Under the pieces are notes generated by a model. It had not been told where the DNA came from and did not search any database. It saw only the letters and a program-made list of their open reading frames with translations. A program made the position numbers and the translations under genes. A DNA stretch of 64,000 bases, taken from contig NC_083587.1 of assembly GCF_027579695.1 (NCBI RefSeq), positions 1,689,001 through 1,753,000 of the forward strand, written 5' to 3'. Numbering within the stretch: position 1 is the first letter of the stretch; each line of letters starts with the position of its first letter. Source of the DNA: Neoarius graeffei (Eukaryota > Chordata > Actinopteri > Siluriformes > Ariidae). Positions 21,905 through 31,430 of this stretch are shown piece after piece.

Positions 21905-22362
21905 ATGTCTTTTTATGTCTTGTGCTTAAGAACAACATGGTGAAAAATGTTAGAAAACAATGAAATCGACTCTGATTTTTCCTTATTCACTTTGATACCA
22001 AAACAGCTCTGAGTTGTGAGTCTTAGACATGAGTAACATACTGTGACAGCTGTTGGTACTGGGGGTGGGCCTTATTTCATTCCCATAATGTCTATGTGCT
22101 TGTCTTCGTGATACAAAGACACTGATCAATGCCAAACTAGTGACAGAACACTGAAAATCAGGCCTCCTTGTGGACAATTTTCAAGGTCATGGAATGGTGG
22201 GCCATTGAGCTGCCTTCAGCACATAAATTTATAGTCAGATAGATAGATGAAGTTTATTGCCTCTGCTGGGAATTTTGAGAACACCACTGTCAAGAAAAAG
22301 CAGCAGATGGTTTTGATCTCTGGGTTCTGAGCCCAGCACACTTCTGGTGTGGAACTCTGCTT
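21905..22362. repeat. Right copy of the ~460-bp direct repeat
   Basis: Partner of 20558-21022, ending with the same shortened minus-strand iMet-like relic (22299-22361; GATCTCTGGGTTCTGAGCCC). A new LINE begins right after it. Confidence 0.8.
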
Positions 22363-24036
22363 ATATACAACTCAGCTTGTTTTATATTTTGTGTTTTTAA
22401 GTCGGAGACGTGCGGTTATGGATACACAACTTTTGAGACAAGTGATATACCTGTTGCTCTTTCTGGGACTTTTTAATGTTATATCAGCGGGCCCATTCGG
22501 TCATGACTCCATTGTTTACAAACGAGAACAGTTGCTAGCACTGCGCAGCACAAAGGTGCTCCCCTGGGATAGATTTACGATCCCGGTGGAAATAAGGAGA
22601 AGGAAGAGGGGCTGCAGATCGGGAGTGAAGTGCCGAGTGAAGAGAAGATGATATAAACCACCGGTACCGGCTGTCATTATGGGTAACGTGAGATCTCTCC
22701 CGAACAAGATGGAAGAGCTAATGACGCTTACCAAAATGCAGTGGCAATATCGGGAGTGCAGTCTCATGTGCTTCTCAGAGACATGGATGAATGAACTCAC
22801 CCCTGACTCGCATGTAGCACTTGATGGATTTCAACTTGTGAGATCAGATAGGAGAGCAGCGGAGACTGGAAAGAAGCGAGGTGGGGGGCTTGCGATATAT
22901 GTGAACAACAAATGGTGTAACTCATATCACATTAAAGAACAGTGTTGCACCCGGAACATTGAAGTTCTAGCAGTTAGTATCAGACCTTTTCAAATTTCAA
23001 GAGAATTTACGCATGTTATTGTCATAGCTGTGTATATTCCCCCATCAGCTGCTTCTATGTCAGCCTGTGACTTTCTACTCACTGTAGTATCCCAGTTACA
23101 AACATCTCACCCTCAAGCCCTCCTCCTCATCTCTGGGGACTTTACCCACGCCCCTTTGACAGCCACTATCCCTACATTTACACAGTATGTAGACTGTAAA
23201 ATGAGGGATAATAGAACTTTGGACTTATTTTATGCTAACATTAAGGAAGCATATAGAGCATTACCCCTTCCCCCATTGGGTTGTTCAGACCACAATCTTG
23301 TCCATCTTCTCCCTGAGTACATAACCTTAGTGAAAAGACAACCACCAACGTATAGATATGTGAGGAAATGGCCTGAAGATAACTCTGAGATTTTAAGAGA
23401 CTGTTTTGAGAAGATAGAATGGGAAGTTCTGTGCAATCCTGATGATGAGGATATTGACAATATCACATATTGTGCTACAGACTATATGAAGTTTTGTATG
23501 GACATTGTAGTTCCCTTAAAAAAAGTGAAATGCTTTGCAAATAATAAGCCCTGGGTTACCCCTGAACTGAAGGCCCTACTCAATGAGAAAAAGAGGGTGT
23601 TTAAATCTGGAGACAAAGAGGAATTGAAGAGAGTACAGAAAGAGTTAAAAGGGGCAATAAGGAAGGGGAAAGACACCTACAAGAGGAAGCTTGAGGAGTG
23701 CCTCCAGAGGAAACATGCAAGGGAGGTTTGGAGGGGCCTGAAAACGATCTCTGGCCATGGCAAAGATAAGGGAAAGGGCCCAGAGGCAGGTGATAAGCAG
23801 TGTGAAAATACATTAATTCTGCATTTTAACTGCTTTGATGTCGCCACCCTCACTACCATCCATGGCCCTGCTTACCAAAGCCCACTCCCCCTCTATCCAT
23901 TACTATCCCCTCATTGTCATCAGCAGAGCCGCTCTCTTTTAACTCCATTACCCTCCAATCCTCATCTGGGCAGTCGGAGCATCCCCCTGTCTCTTCAGTA
24001 ACTAGCGATGTCATCACAGCTCTATTACAGCATCTG
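22362..24036 (+). mobile_element. LINE 5' half (endonuclease part), 3' truncated
   Basis: It begins next to the tRNA array repeat and ends in the linker before the reverse transcriptase (VITALLQHL), where the sequence changes to non-LINE DNA at about 24036. A 5' end without a 3' end is unusual for LINE insertion and implies later deletion or rearrangement. Confidence 0.75.
22418..24001 (+). pseudogene. LINE ORF2 N-terminal half: endonuclease domain
   Basis: One frame from the ATG at 22418, split by a single TGA at 22649-22651. It has a hydrophobic N-terminal stretch (QVIYLLLFLGLFNVISAG), a basic segment (RRRKRGCRSGVKCRVKRR) and then the endonuclease: MGNVRSLPNKMEEL, LMCFSETWMNEL, AVYIPPSAASMSACDFLL, LLISGDFTHAPL (the usual GDFNH with N changed to T), RDNRTLDLFYANIK and LGCSDHNLVHLL. 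A basic linker rich in Lys and Glu follows (KRVQKELKGAIRKGKDTYKR). The N-to-T change hits a metal-binding signature, so the enzyme is likely dead besides being truncated. It resembles the abundant jockey-like LINEs of fishes. Confidence 0.75.
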
Positions 24037-24214
24037 TAAGAAAATTTTCCCTCTCTCAAAGGGTTGCTGGTCATAGCCCATGGTCAGACTGTGAGCAGAA
24101 TCTTCGAGCTTTGTCAGAGTTAGCTTTCAGAACACAGGTTTCAGTGGCCTTGTTGAAAGATGTCCTCGCTTCAGAAAATGGTACAGGTAACTCCAAGAAT
24201 GTTGAACCTTGGTC

Positions 24215-24630
24215 CAATCTACTGAGCTGTGCAGGCTCTAAGGTGAGCTTTCTTGAACCATAGGACATGTATTTTCTTTTAGAACATGAAGCATTTTGAC
24301 CATCAGGTCAATTGAAAAATGTTACCAGCATGATTCCGGATCAGAAGGTCGCGTATTCAAGCCAACAAGGTGTCATCTTGTCTTTGTATAACTCATACAA
24401 AACACCTTTTCCAAATTATTGCCCATCATCTGGCACAAATAATGATCAAAAGTACTTGTTTAACCTGCAAAATGATATAGTCAACTCATAGAATTTGAAT
24501 CTTGGTCCTATCTACTGAGCTGTGCAGGCTATAAGGTGAGCTGTACTGAACCATAGGACATATTTTCTTTTCAAACATGAAAAAGATTGACCATCAGGTC
24601 ACTTGGAAAATGTTACCATCATGAAGTATG
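24215..24630. repeat. Two ~120-bp direct repeats with tRNA-like pieces
   Basis: The block CTACTGAGCTGTGCAGGCTC ... GACCATCAGGTCA ... ATGTTACC occurs at about 24215-24333 and again at 24508-24620, with modest divergence. After the first copy, TTCCGGATCAGAAGGTCGCG resembles the anticodon and variable region of tRNA-Arg, but the rest of that tRNA is absent. The remainder of 24037-24812 shows no gene. Confidence 0.6.
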
Positions 24631-24812
24631 CTTTATGACCATTATTCTAAAGTCTTATCTTGGTTCAAGGAATCCCTTTCTTGTTATGGTATTGGACTCC
24701 TTTGACAAGCATCACAATTTTCAACCATACCTGTCTTTTTGGAACAAGGAGACCAATTGACTAAAAAGCAAGTCTGTTCCTCAGGCAACAGCAAATCAGC
24801 ATGCTTGCTGCA

Positions 24813-24839
24813 GTTTCTATAGTGTAGTGGTTATCACAT
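24813..24839 (+). pseudogene. tRNA-Val(CAC), 5' part, split by a hAT element
   Basis: GTTTCTATAGTGTAGTGG followed by TTATCACAT is positions 1-27 of tRNA-Val, including the acceptor 5' strand and A box. The gene continues at 28358, on the far side of a 3.5-kb transposon. The two parts sum to exactly 73 nt. The last eight bases (TATCACAT) are repeated at the other side as the target duplication. Confidence 0.85.
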
Positions 24840-25135
24840 AGGGTTGCCAATCATCCCGATTTGCCCGGGACATCCCGAATTTTAGGTGAATTTAATTTGT
24901 CCCGCGAGGAACAGCTCCTGTCCCATATTCCAATCACAGTCGCAGTTTTTGATGAAATATGGATGAAATATTTTATCCAATAGTAGCAGACTGGTGATTG
25001 ATGACACATTCTGAACAGGGATCTTTGATAGGCTACTGTGATAAGGCGCCAAAACTCATGCAAACGTTGCTGTGGGAGACGGTTGTTGAGTTCAGTTCAG
25101 TCAGTGGTTCTCTGCTCGTGAACAAGTCAGTGAAA

Positions 25136-27019
25136 ATGGATGAACCTGTGAAGAAAAAGAGGCTTGGGAGCTACAACAAGGAATGGGAAGCAAAAAGGTC
25201 GTGGGTTAAAGCCACCACAGATGCTAGGAGAGCATTTTGTACATTATGCCGCCAAGAGATATCTATTGGCCATGGTGGCGAGCACAACTTATCCCGCCAT
25301 GAAGACACAGACTCGCACAAAAGGGCTGTGCTATCTAAAGGAGCTAGCAACATCAGTACATTCTTCGCCACATCTACTTCTGAAATCGACAAAATTTCTG
25401 CAAGCGAGGTAGCCTATGTGTATCACACCATCAAACACGGCCATAGCTATAACACCGCGGACTGTACAGTGAAATTAAATGGGACCTTATTTCAAGACTC
25501 GAGTGTTGCTAAGAAGATGCAATTGGGAAGAACCAAAGCGGAGATGATAACCATGAATGTCTTGGGACCAAGCACTGTGGGGAAAATAGTGTCTGACCTT
25601 TCTAGTTCTACAGATGATGGTAAGACAATTTATTTTTCACTTGCTAGCGATGCCTCAAACAAGGGAAATAGGAAAATGTTTCTGGTATGTGTGAGGTATT
25701 TCTCCACGTCGGATGGTGTACAATCCAAGCTGTTGGATTTCTACAAAGACAGTGACGAAACTGCAAATGGAATACACCAGGCTCTTATTGCCTGCCTTGA
25801 CACGTATGGGCTTAATGTTAAAAACATCACCGCGTATGCCACCGACAATGCAAATGTGAACTTCAGAAAGCACCATTCTGTCTACAAATCGCTCAGCAGC
25901 GCAAACGATGGCATTCTAAAAGTTAACTGCCCTGCCCATGTCGCACACAACACATGCAAGTATGCGACCGATAAGCTGACAGTGGATATTGAGACCATCG
26001 TTTTGAAAATTTACAATAATTTCTCTCTGTCATCATCTCGGCGAGAGGAACTGCGGTCCTTTTTTTCTTTCACTGACATTGAGTGGCGGGAGATATTGCA
26101 TCATGTGTGCACTAGGTGGCTCTCTCTACATCCAGCTGTGACATGTCTCCTGGAAACTTGGCCTGCACTTACCTCCTACTTCAGGTCCTTAGGGGAACAG
26201 GGTCCGGTGGCACTGAGGAAGATATTTGAAGATGAGGAAAAAACTGACACTGCAGAGATTTACCTGTGCTTTTTTCACAATGTTGGGGCCGTCTTTGACC
26301 AACTTGTTAAGAAGCTTGAGGAAACTGATCTGTGCATCACTGATGTCTACGAGGAGCTGAGACAGTTCAGGCAAAAAATGCTCCAAAGGAAGGAAGACAG
26401 CCTCTTCGGCTATCAGACCAAGAGGCTGATGGAGAAGGTGCCAGGAGGACAGAAGTCAAAAATCAAAGATGACTTTAAGACGTTTTATGATTCAGCCGTT
26501 CAATACATCGACAAGTGGTTTGACTTCTCACCTGACAATGTAATGGTGCAGCTGAAGCCAATAGGCCTATATGATGAGCTCTCCTTCCCAGACCTAGAAA
26601 AGATGGTACCTGCTCTAAAACTTTCAGACACAATCAATATGGATGAGCTATATGAAGAGTTCTGCAACAGCAGGGAAGAAATCAAGACGCACTCAAAGGA
26701 TGCCACAGAATCCACTGGTGAAAAATGGGTGGCTATCTTTGAAAACGTTGGGAAAGAAAAGATGACAAACATGTTCAAGATCGTCTCCTTCGTCCTTAGC
26801 GTGCCAGGCTCTAATGCCTTTGTGGAAAGGATTTTCTTTTTGATGAGTGGGAAATGGTCCGATGCCAGGAACCGATGCAGCACAGAACTTATAAAGAACG
26901 AACTCCTTGTCACTGTAAACTGTCACTTGTCCTGCAAGGAATTCTACCTGGCAGTGCAGAAGGACAAGAAGATGCTGGAATCAGTCAGGAGCAGCAGGAA
27001 ATATCCCTGGAAGGTGTAG
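25136..27019 (+). CDS. hAT-family transposase, 627 aa, intact (KIAA1586-like)
   Basis: The protein starts MDEPVKKKRLGSYNKEW; an in-frame ATG at 24998 would add 46 residues, but the later start fits the basic N-terminus of relatives. Near residue 30 there is a C2H2 finger (FCTLCRQEI ... LSRHEDTDSHK). The middle has the RNase-H-like catalytic region with SLASDASNKGNRKMFLVCV (first Asp), AYATDNANVNF (second Asp) and LKVNCPAHVAHNTCKYA. An alpha-helical insertion follows with WREILHHVCTRWLSLHPAV. The C-terminus is the hAT dimerisation domain (VPGSNAFVERIFFLM, then WSDARNRCSTELIKNELLV). It cuts and pastes its own element by binding the ends. No frameshift or stop is seen over 627 codons, which is rare in this window. 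It could also be a co-opted host gene, but the flanking target duplication argues for a mobile copy. Confidence 0.88.
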   Translation: MDEPVKKKRLGSYNKEWEAKRSWVKATTDARRAFCTLCRQEISIGHGGEHNLSRHEDTDSHKRAVLSKGASNISTFFATSTSEIDKISASEVAYVYHTIKHGHSYNTADCTVKLNGTLFQDSSVAKKMQLGRTKAEMITMNVLGPSTVGKIVSDLSSSTDDGKTIYFSLASDASNKGNRKMFLVCVRYFSTSDGVQSKLLDFYKDSDETANGIHQALIACLDTYGLNVKNITAYATDNANVNFRKHHSVYKSLSSANDGILKVNCPAHVAHNTCKYATDKLTVDIETIVLKIYNNFSLSSSRREELRSFFSFTDIEWREILHHVCTRWLSLHPAVTCLLETWPALTSYFRSLGEQGPVALRKIFEDEEKTDTAEIYLCFFHNVGAVFDQLVKKLEETDLCITDVYEELRQFRQKMLQRKEDSLFGYQTKRLMEKVPGGQKSKIKDDFKTFYDSAVQYIDKWFDFSPDNVMVQLKPIGLYDELSFPDLEKMVPALKLSDTINMDELYEEFCNSREEIKTHSKDATESTGEKWVAIFENVGKEKMTNMFKIVSFVLSVPGSNAFVERIFFLMSGKWSDARNRCSTELIKNELLVTVNCHLSCKEFYLAVQKDKKMLESVRSSRKYPWKV

Positions 27020-27935
27020 GCCTTACTGGTGAGTCTTCATTTGAATTTGTCTATATATCTTATTTATGCAACCCACACACTTGGGGTGGCAGTATTTCTC
27101 AATCTAAATATAATTTTAATTTGTCTATGTATCTTGTTTATGCAAGCCACACATATAACTTCATGGGGTGGCAGTATTTCTCAATCGAAATATCATTTTA
27201 ATTTGTCTATGTATCTTGTTTATGCAACACACACACACATAAGTTCATGGGATGGCAGTATTTCTCAAGTTAAATATCATTTGTTTGTTTTTTTTTGTTT
27301 TTTTTTTCTTATTTACTGCAGGATAAGAGGATGTCCATGCCACTGTTCTGTAAATAGTTTGGGCTGTGCAGAAGGATGAGGAGATGATGGAAACTGGAAT
27401 AGCCATGGAAGAAGTAACTGGTGAGCCTTCATTTGAATTTGTCTGTATATCTTATTTATGCAACCCACACACTTCCACTATAACATGGAGTGGCAGTATT
27501 TCTCAATCTAAATATAATTTTAATTTGTCTATGTTGTATCTTTTTTATGCAACCCACACACATATAACTTCATGGGGTGGCAGTATTTCTCAATCTAAAT
27601 ATCATTTTAATTTGTCTATGTATCTTGTTTATGCAACACACACAGACATAAGTTCATTGGGTGGCAGTATTTCTCAATCTAAATATCATTTGTTTTTTTC
27701 TTATTTACTGCAGGATAAGAGGATGTCCATGCCACTGTTCTGTAAATAGTTTGGGCTGTGCAGAAGGATGAGGAGATGCTGGAATCTGGAATAGCCATGG
27801 AAGAAGTAACTGGTGAGCCTTCATTTGAATGTCCATATAAACATCTTATTACACACACATAAGTTCATGGGATGGCAGTAGGCTATTTCTCAATCTAAAT
27901 ATCCTTTCTTTCTCTTATTTATTGCAGGATAAGAG
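26955..27935 (+). repeat. Tandem repeats of an exon-like unit at the hAT 3' end
   Basis: A ~400-bp unit occurs about 2.4 times: units begin near 26955, 27366 and 27758 (truncated). Each holds an exon-like block (GTGCAGAAGGAT-type start to AACTGGTGAG, a donor-like end), then an AT-rich stretch with TGGCAGTATTTCTCAATC repeated two or three times, then TTTACTGCAGGATAAGAGG, an acceptor-like end. The first unit overlaps the last ~20 codons of the transposase. Confidence 0.8.
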
Positions 27936-28357
27936 GAGGCCCATGCCATACTGAAAAGATGCAGACCAACAACGTATTCTCTTAAGTTTTAATAAATAGT
28001 TTAAAAAAACTTGCATACATTTCTGTCTTTGCTTTTCCTTCAAGATATGCCCCTCAAATAGAATAACTATGACAATGGTTGGTTTATGCCTAAAGCTTTT
28101 CAGAGTTTGAGAAATTTGAGAGACACTTGTAGGCCTAATGATTGTTTTGACTATTACTTAAACACAATACAGTTTTGCTCGTGCAGTATTAATTTACCAA
28201 AATTATACTGGAATTAGTAGGACTGTGGTCTGGATAAGGAAACGTTATGATTTCCATCGTGGGGCAGTGCGGATAGGCCTGGGAAAAAAAGTCCTCCATT
28301 TGGGTTGAAAGTGTCCCTCTTTTGGGGTTCAGGGAGTTGGCAGCCCTATTATCACAT

Positions 28358-28403
28358 TTGTCTCACACGCGAAAGGATCCTGGTTTGAAACCAGGCAGAA
28401 ACA
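28358..28403 (+). pseudogene. tRNA-Val(CAC), 3' part
   Basis: It starts TTGTCTCACACGCGAAAGG: the anticodon loop CTCACAC with anticodon CAC. A perfect T arm follows (CCTGG TTTGAAA CCAGG), then the acceptor strand CAGAAAC and A. Joined to 24813-24839 it pairs throughout except one A-C at acceptor position 7, so the gene was nearly intact when interrupted. The sequence 28404-28803 shows nothing recognisable. Confidence 0.85.
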
Positions 28404-28805
28404 GTGCTTGATTTCTTGGACTGAGAAGTAAATAAACAGTGAGCTGCTGTCGCTGCTCTGTCTGTGACTTTTGGAACAACCGAGAACCTGACAAACCTTC
28501 AGGTATTTTTTCCCCTGTCCTCAAAAAACAATCGTCTTACCGAACTGGGAATCATATTAAACCAATCGTGTTGTTGCACTAATGCAAGCACACAGTTGTT
28601 TTCTATCCCAGTGGCCACTGAAAGTGCAGTCATGTTATGTTTCTCTCCTCAATCATTTAAAGAGGGACTTGATCTTATATTCAATCTATTTTCTCTCCCC
28701 AACTCCATCTGCTGCCATCTGTTGGTTACACAATGCTCTACAATTACCAGGAGAGATGGAAACAGTTTCAAAGAACTTCCTGTTTCTCCAGTGAACAAAA
28801 ATATA

Positions 28806-30417
28806 CAGTGGTGCTTGAAAGTTTGTGAACCCTTTAGAATTTTCTATATTTCTGCATAAATAAGACCTAAAACATCATCGGATTTTCACACAAGTCCTAA
28901 AGGTAGATAAAGAGAACCCAGTTAAACAAATGAGACAAAAATATTATACTTGGTCATTTATTTATTGAGGAAAATGATCCAATATTACATATCTGTGAGT
29001 GGCAAAAGTATGTGAACCTCTAGGATTAGCAGTTAATTTGAAGGTGCAATTAGAGTCAGGTGTTTTCAATCAATGGGATGACAATCAGGTGTGAGTGGGC
29101 ACCCTGTTTTATTTAAAGAACAAGGATCTATCAAAGTCTGATCTTCACAACACATGTTTGTGGAAGTGTATCATGGCATGAACAAAGGAGATTTCTGAGG
29201 ACCTCAGAAAAAGTGTTGCTGATGCTCATCAGGCTGGAAAACATTACAAAACCATCTCTAACGAGTTTGGACTCCACCAATCCACAGACAGACAGACTGT
29301 GTACAAATGGAGGAAACTCAAGACCATTGTTACCCTCCCCAGGAGTGGTCGACCAACAAAGATCACTCCAAGAGCAAGGTGTGTAATAGTCAGTGAGGTC
29401 ACAAAGGACCCCAGGGTAACTTCTAAGCAACTGAAGGCCTCTCTCACATTGGCTAATGTTAATGTTCATGAGTCCACCATCAGGAAAACACTGAACAACA
29501 ATGGTGTGCATGGCAGGGCTGCAAGGAGAAAGCCACTGCTCTCCAAAAAGAACATTTCTGCTTGTCTACAGTCTGTTAAAGATCATGTGGACAAGCCAGA
29601 AGTCTATTGGACAAATGTTTTGTGGACGGATGAGACCAAAATAGAATTTTTGATTTAAATGAGAAGCGTTATGTTTGGAGAAAGGAAAACACTGCATTCC
29701 AGCATAAGAATCTTATCCCATCTGTGAAACATGGTGGTGGTGGTAGTATTATGGTTTGGGCCTGTTTTGCTGCATCTGGGCCAGGATGGCTTGCCATCAT
29801 TGATGGAACAATGAATTCTGAATTATACCAGTGAATTCTAAAGGAAAATGTCAGGACATCTGTCCATGAACTGAATCTCAAGAGAAGGTGGGTCATGCAG
29901 CAAGACAACGGCCCTAAGCACACAAGTCTTTCTACCAAAGAATGGTTAAAGAAGAATGAAGTTAATGTTTTGGAATGGCCAAGTCAAAGTCCTGACTTTA
30001 ATCCAATCAAAATGTTGTGGAAGGACCTGAAGTGAGCAGTTCATGTGAGGAAACCCACCAACATCCCAGAGTTGAAGTTGTTCTGTATGGAGGAATGGGC
30101 TAAAATTCCTCCAAGCCGGTGTGCAGGACTGATCAACAGTTACCGGAAACATTTAGTTGCAGTTATTGCTGCACAAGGGGGTCACACAAGATACTGAAAG
30201 CAAAGGTTCACATACTTTTGCCACTCACAAATATGTAATATTGGATCATTTTCTTCAATAAATAAATGAGCAAGTATAATATTTCTGTCTCATTTGTTTA
30301 ACTGGGTTCTCTTTCTCTACTTTTAGGACTTGTGTGAAAATCCGATGATGTTTTAGGTCATATTTATGCAGAAATATAGAAAATTCTAAAGGGTTCACAA
30401 ACTTTCAAGCACCACTG
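28806..30417 (+). mobile_element. Tc1-like transposon, copy 1 (long TIRs, TA target)
   Basis: 1612 bp, flanked by TA (28804-28805, 30418-30419). The ends are ~210-bp inverted repeats starting CAGTGGTGCTTGAAAGTTTG, with internal GTGAACC direct repeats at both ends of each TIR (28828 and 29010), the IR/DR layout of fish Tc1 elements. Target, ends and length (1.6 kb) are standard; the transposase is dead. Confidence 0.95.
29173..30197 (+). pseudogene. Tc1 transposase, inactivated
   Basis: Starts ATGGCATGA, a stop at codon 3. Beyond it come the paired-like DNA-binding domain (STDRQTVYKWRKLKTI, GRPTKITPRARC) and then the catalytic domain. The first Asp is present (WTDETK), followed by a frameshift at about 29650. 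The second Asp is present (QQDNGPKH). The third acidic residue is replaced by Lys (NPIKMLW where Tc1 enzymes have NPIE). Further stops occur at 29832 and 30032. It cannot make a working enzyme. Confidence 0.9.
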
Positions 30418-30727
30418 TAAATGCAACACCGAAGATCTAGAAACATTTTATGAACCTATGGTTTAATCTAGTGTTGTAGAACTCGAGACTGATCTCAAGA
30501 CCACTTTTTGAACGTTTCGGTCACGTCTCGGAATTGACCACATTTTTACTCAATCTTGTCTTGGTCTCAGACATGGAGGACTCGAGATTTTATCTCAAGA
30601 GCTGTCAAGACCACAACTCTGGGGATTTCACTAAAATTCCTGTGCACTGTCTGATTTGTGTGTTAACATCGTTATTGTGATTGGATGTAAAATTTCCTGC
30701 TTCAAATGCGACCAATAACATGACTCA

Positions 30728-30761
30728 TTGCGATGTGTTTCGACAAGGAAACACATCGCAA
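30728..30761. other. Perfect 14-bp hairpin, 6-nt loop
   Basis: TTGCGATGTGTTTC (30728-30741) and its exact complement (30748-30761) surround GACAAG. It lies in the 400-bp gap between the Tc1 element and the LTR element; the region 30470-30620 is rich in CTCGAGAC/GTCTTG-type words typical of a fish MITE but without clear ends. No gene is seen in 30420-30820. Confidence 0.8.
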
Positions 30762-30820
30762 ACCGTAATGGGGAAGAAAAAAAAAATAGGTACCCTATAG
30801 GTCCATGTGGCTACTGCTTA

Positions 30821-31151
30821 TATTACACCTGCTGGCTCAAGGCAAGTGTAACATGAAGGGAGACCACACCAAGTAGTATGTTCGATATATCAATATTTAT
30901 TTAAATAATGAAAGAACGTCAAAAATACATAAAATAAAAGTGTAATGTGTTATAGTGTGAATACAAGTAAATTAACCAAACCAAAATGAAGGAGGAAGCC
31001 CCCTCTTGCCTTCTTGGGAGACCTTTTTTAGGCCAAGCCCCCATTATCTGTAATCCTCCACACCTGGACCAGTCACCTACTGATTGCACCTTAAGCAACA
31101 CATGGACCAGGGTGGAGCTAAAGACACCCCAAAATAGACAGGGTCGTGACA
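30821..31151 (-). repeat. 3' LTR of the Gmr1-like element
   Basis: 331 bp, nearly identical to 35352-35682 (differences such as CTTTTTTAGGC against CTTTTATAGGC). On the element strand it starts TGTCACGACCC; its end, GTGTAATA, has lost the canonical TGTAACA by one substitution. Confidence 0.92.
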
Positions 31152-31160
31152 CCCCCCTCC
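31152..31160 (-). other. Polypurine tract
   Basis: GGAGGGGGG on the minus strand directly before the 3' LTR, the expected start site of plus-strand synthesis. Confidence 0.75.
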
Positions 31161-31430
31161 TTAAAATTGGGACACACCTCAGTGAGTCTCTACACAATTT
31201 AACTAAACAGAAAACTAAATATCCATATATAGAACATACACAACAGAGCACAGTGAAAACACCACAAAAACTTAAATCAGTCATATTACAGTGACTGTGA
31301 AATACCCATCCACTTTCCACTGTCCTGCATCGCCCCATCCCAACCAATCAGCACACCTAGGCGCCAGGCAGCAATTTAAGACGGGCTGAAATAAGAGAAA
31401 CACAGAACACACTGGATTATGACAGAGCAA

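Larger units (their letters stand above)
24840..28349 (+). mobile_element. hAT transposon inserted in a tRNA-Val gene, TSD TATCACAT
   Basis: A 3510-bp element flanked by the 8-bp direct repeat TATCACAT (24832-24839, 28350-28357). The ends are inverted copies: AGGGTTGCCAA at the left, and AGGGCTGCCAA as the complement of the right end, which carries two extra bases. It holds one long intact transposase frame and a repeated 3' non-coding region. The intact frame and clear target duplication point to a comparatively recent insertion. Confidence 0.92.

Noticed and set aside
24330-24365. tRNA-Arg(CCG) gene
   Set aside because: Only the anticodon-variable-T region is similar; the 5' half and acceptor stem are missing.
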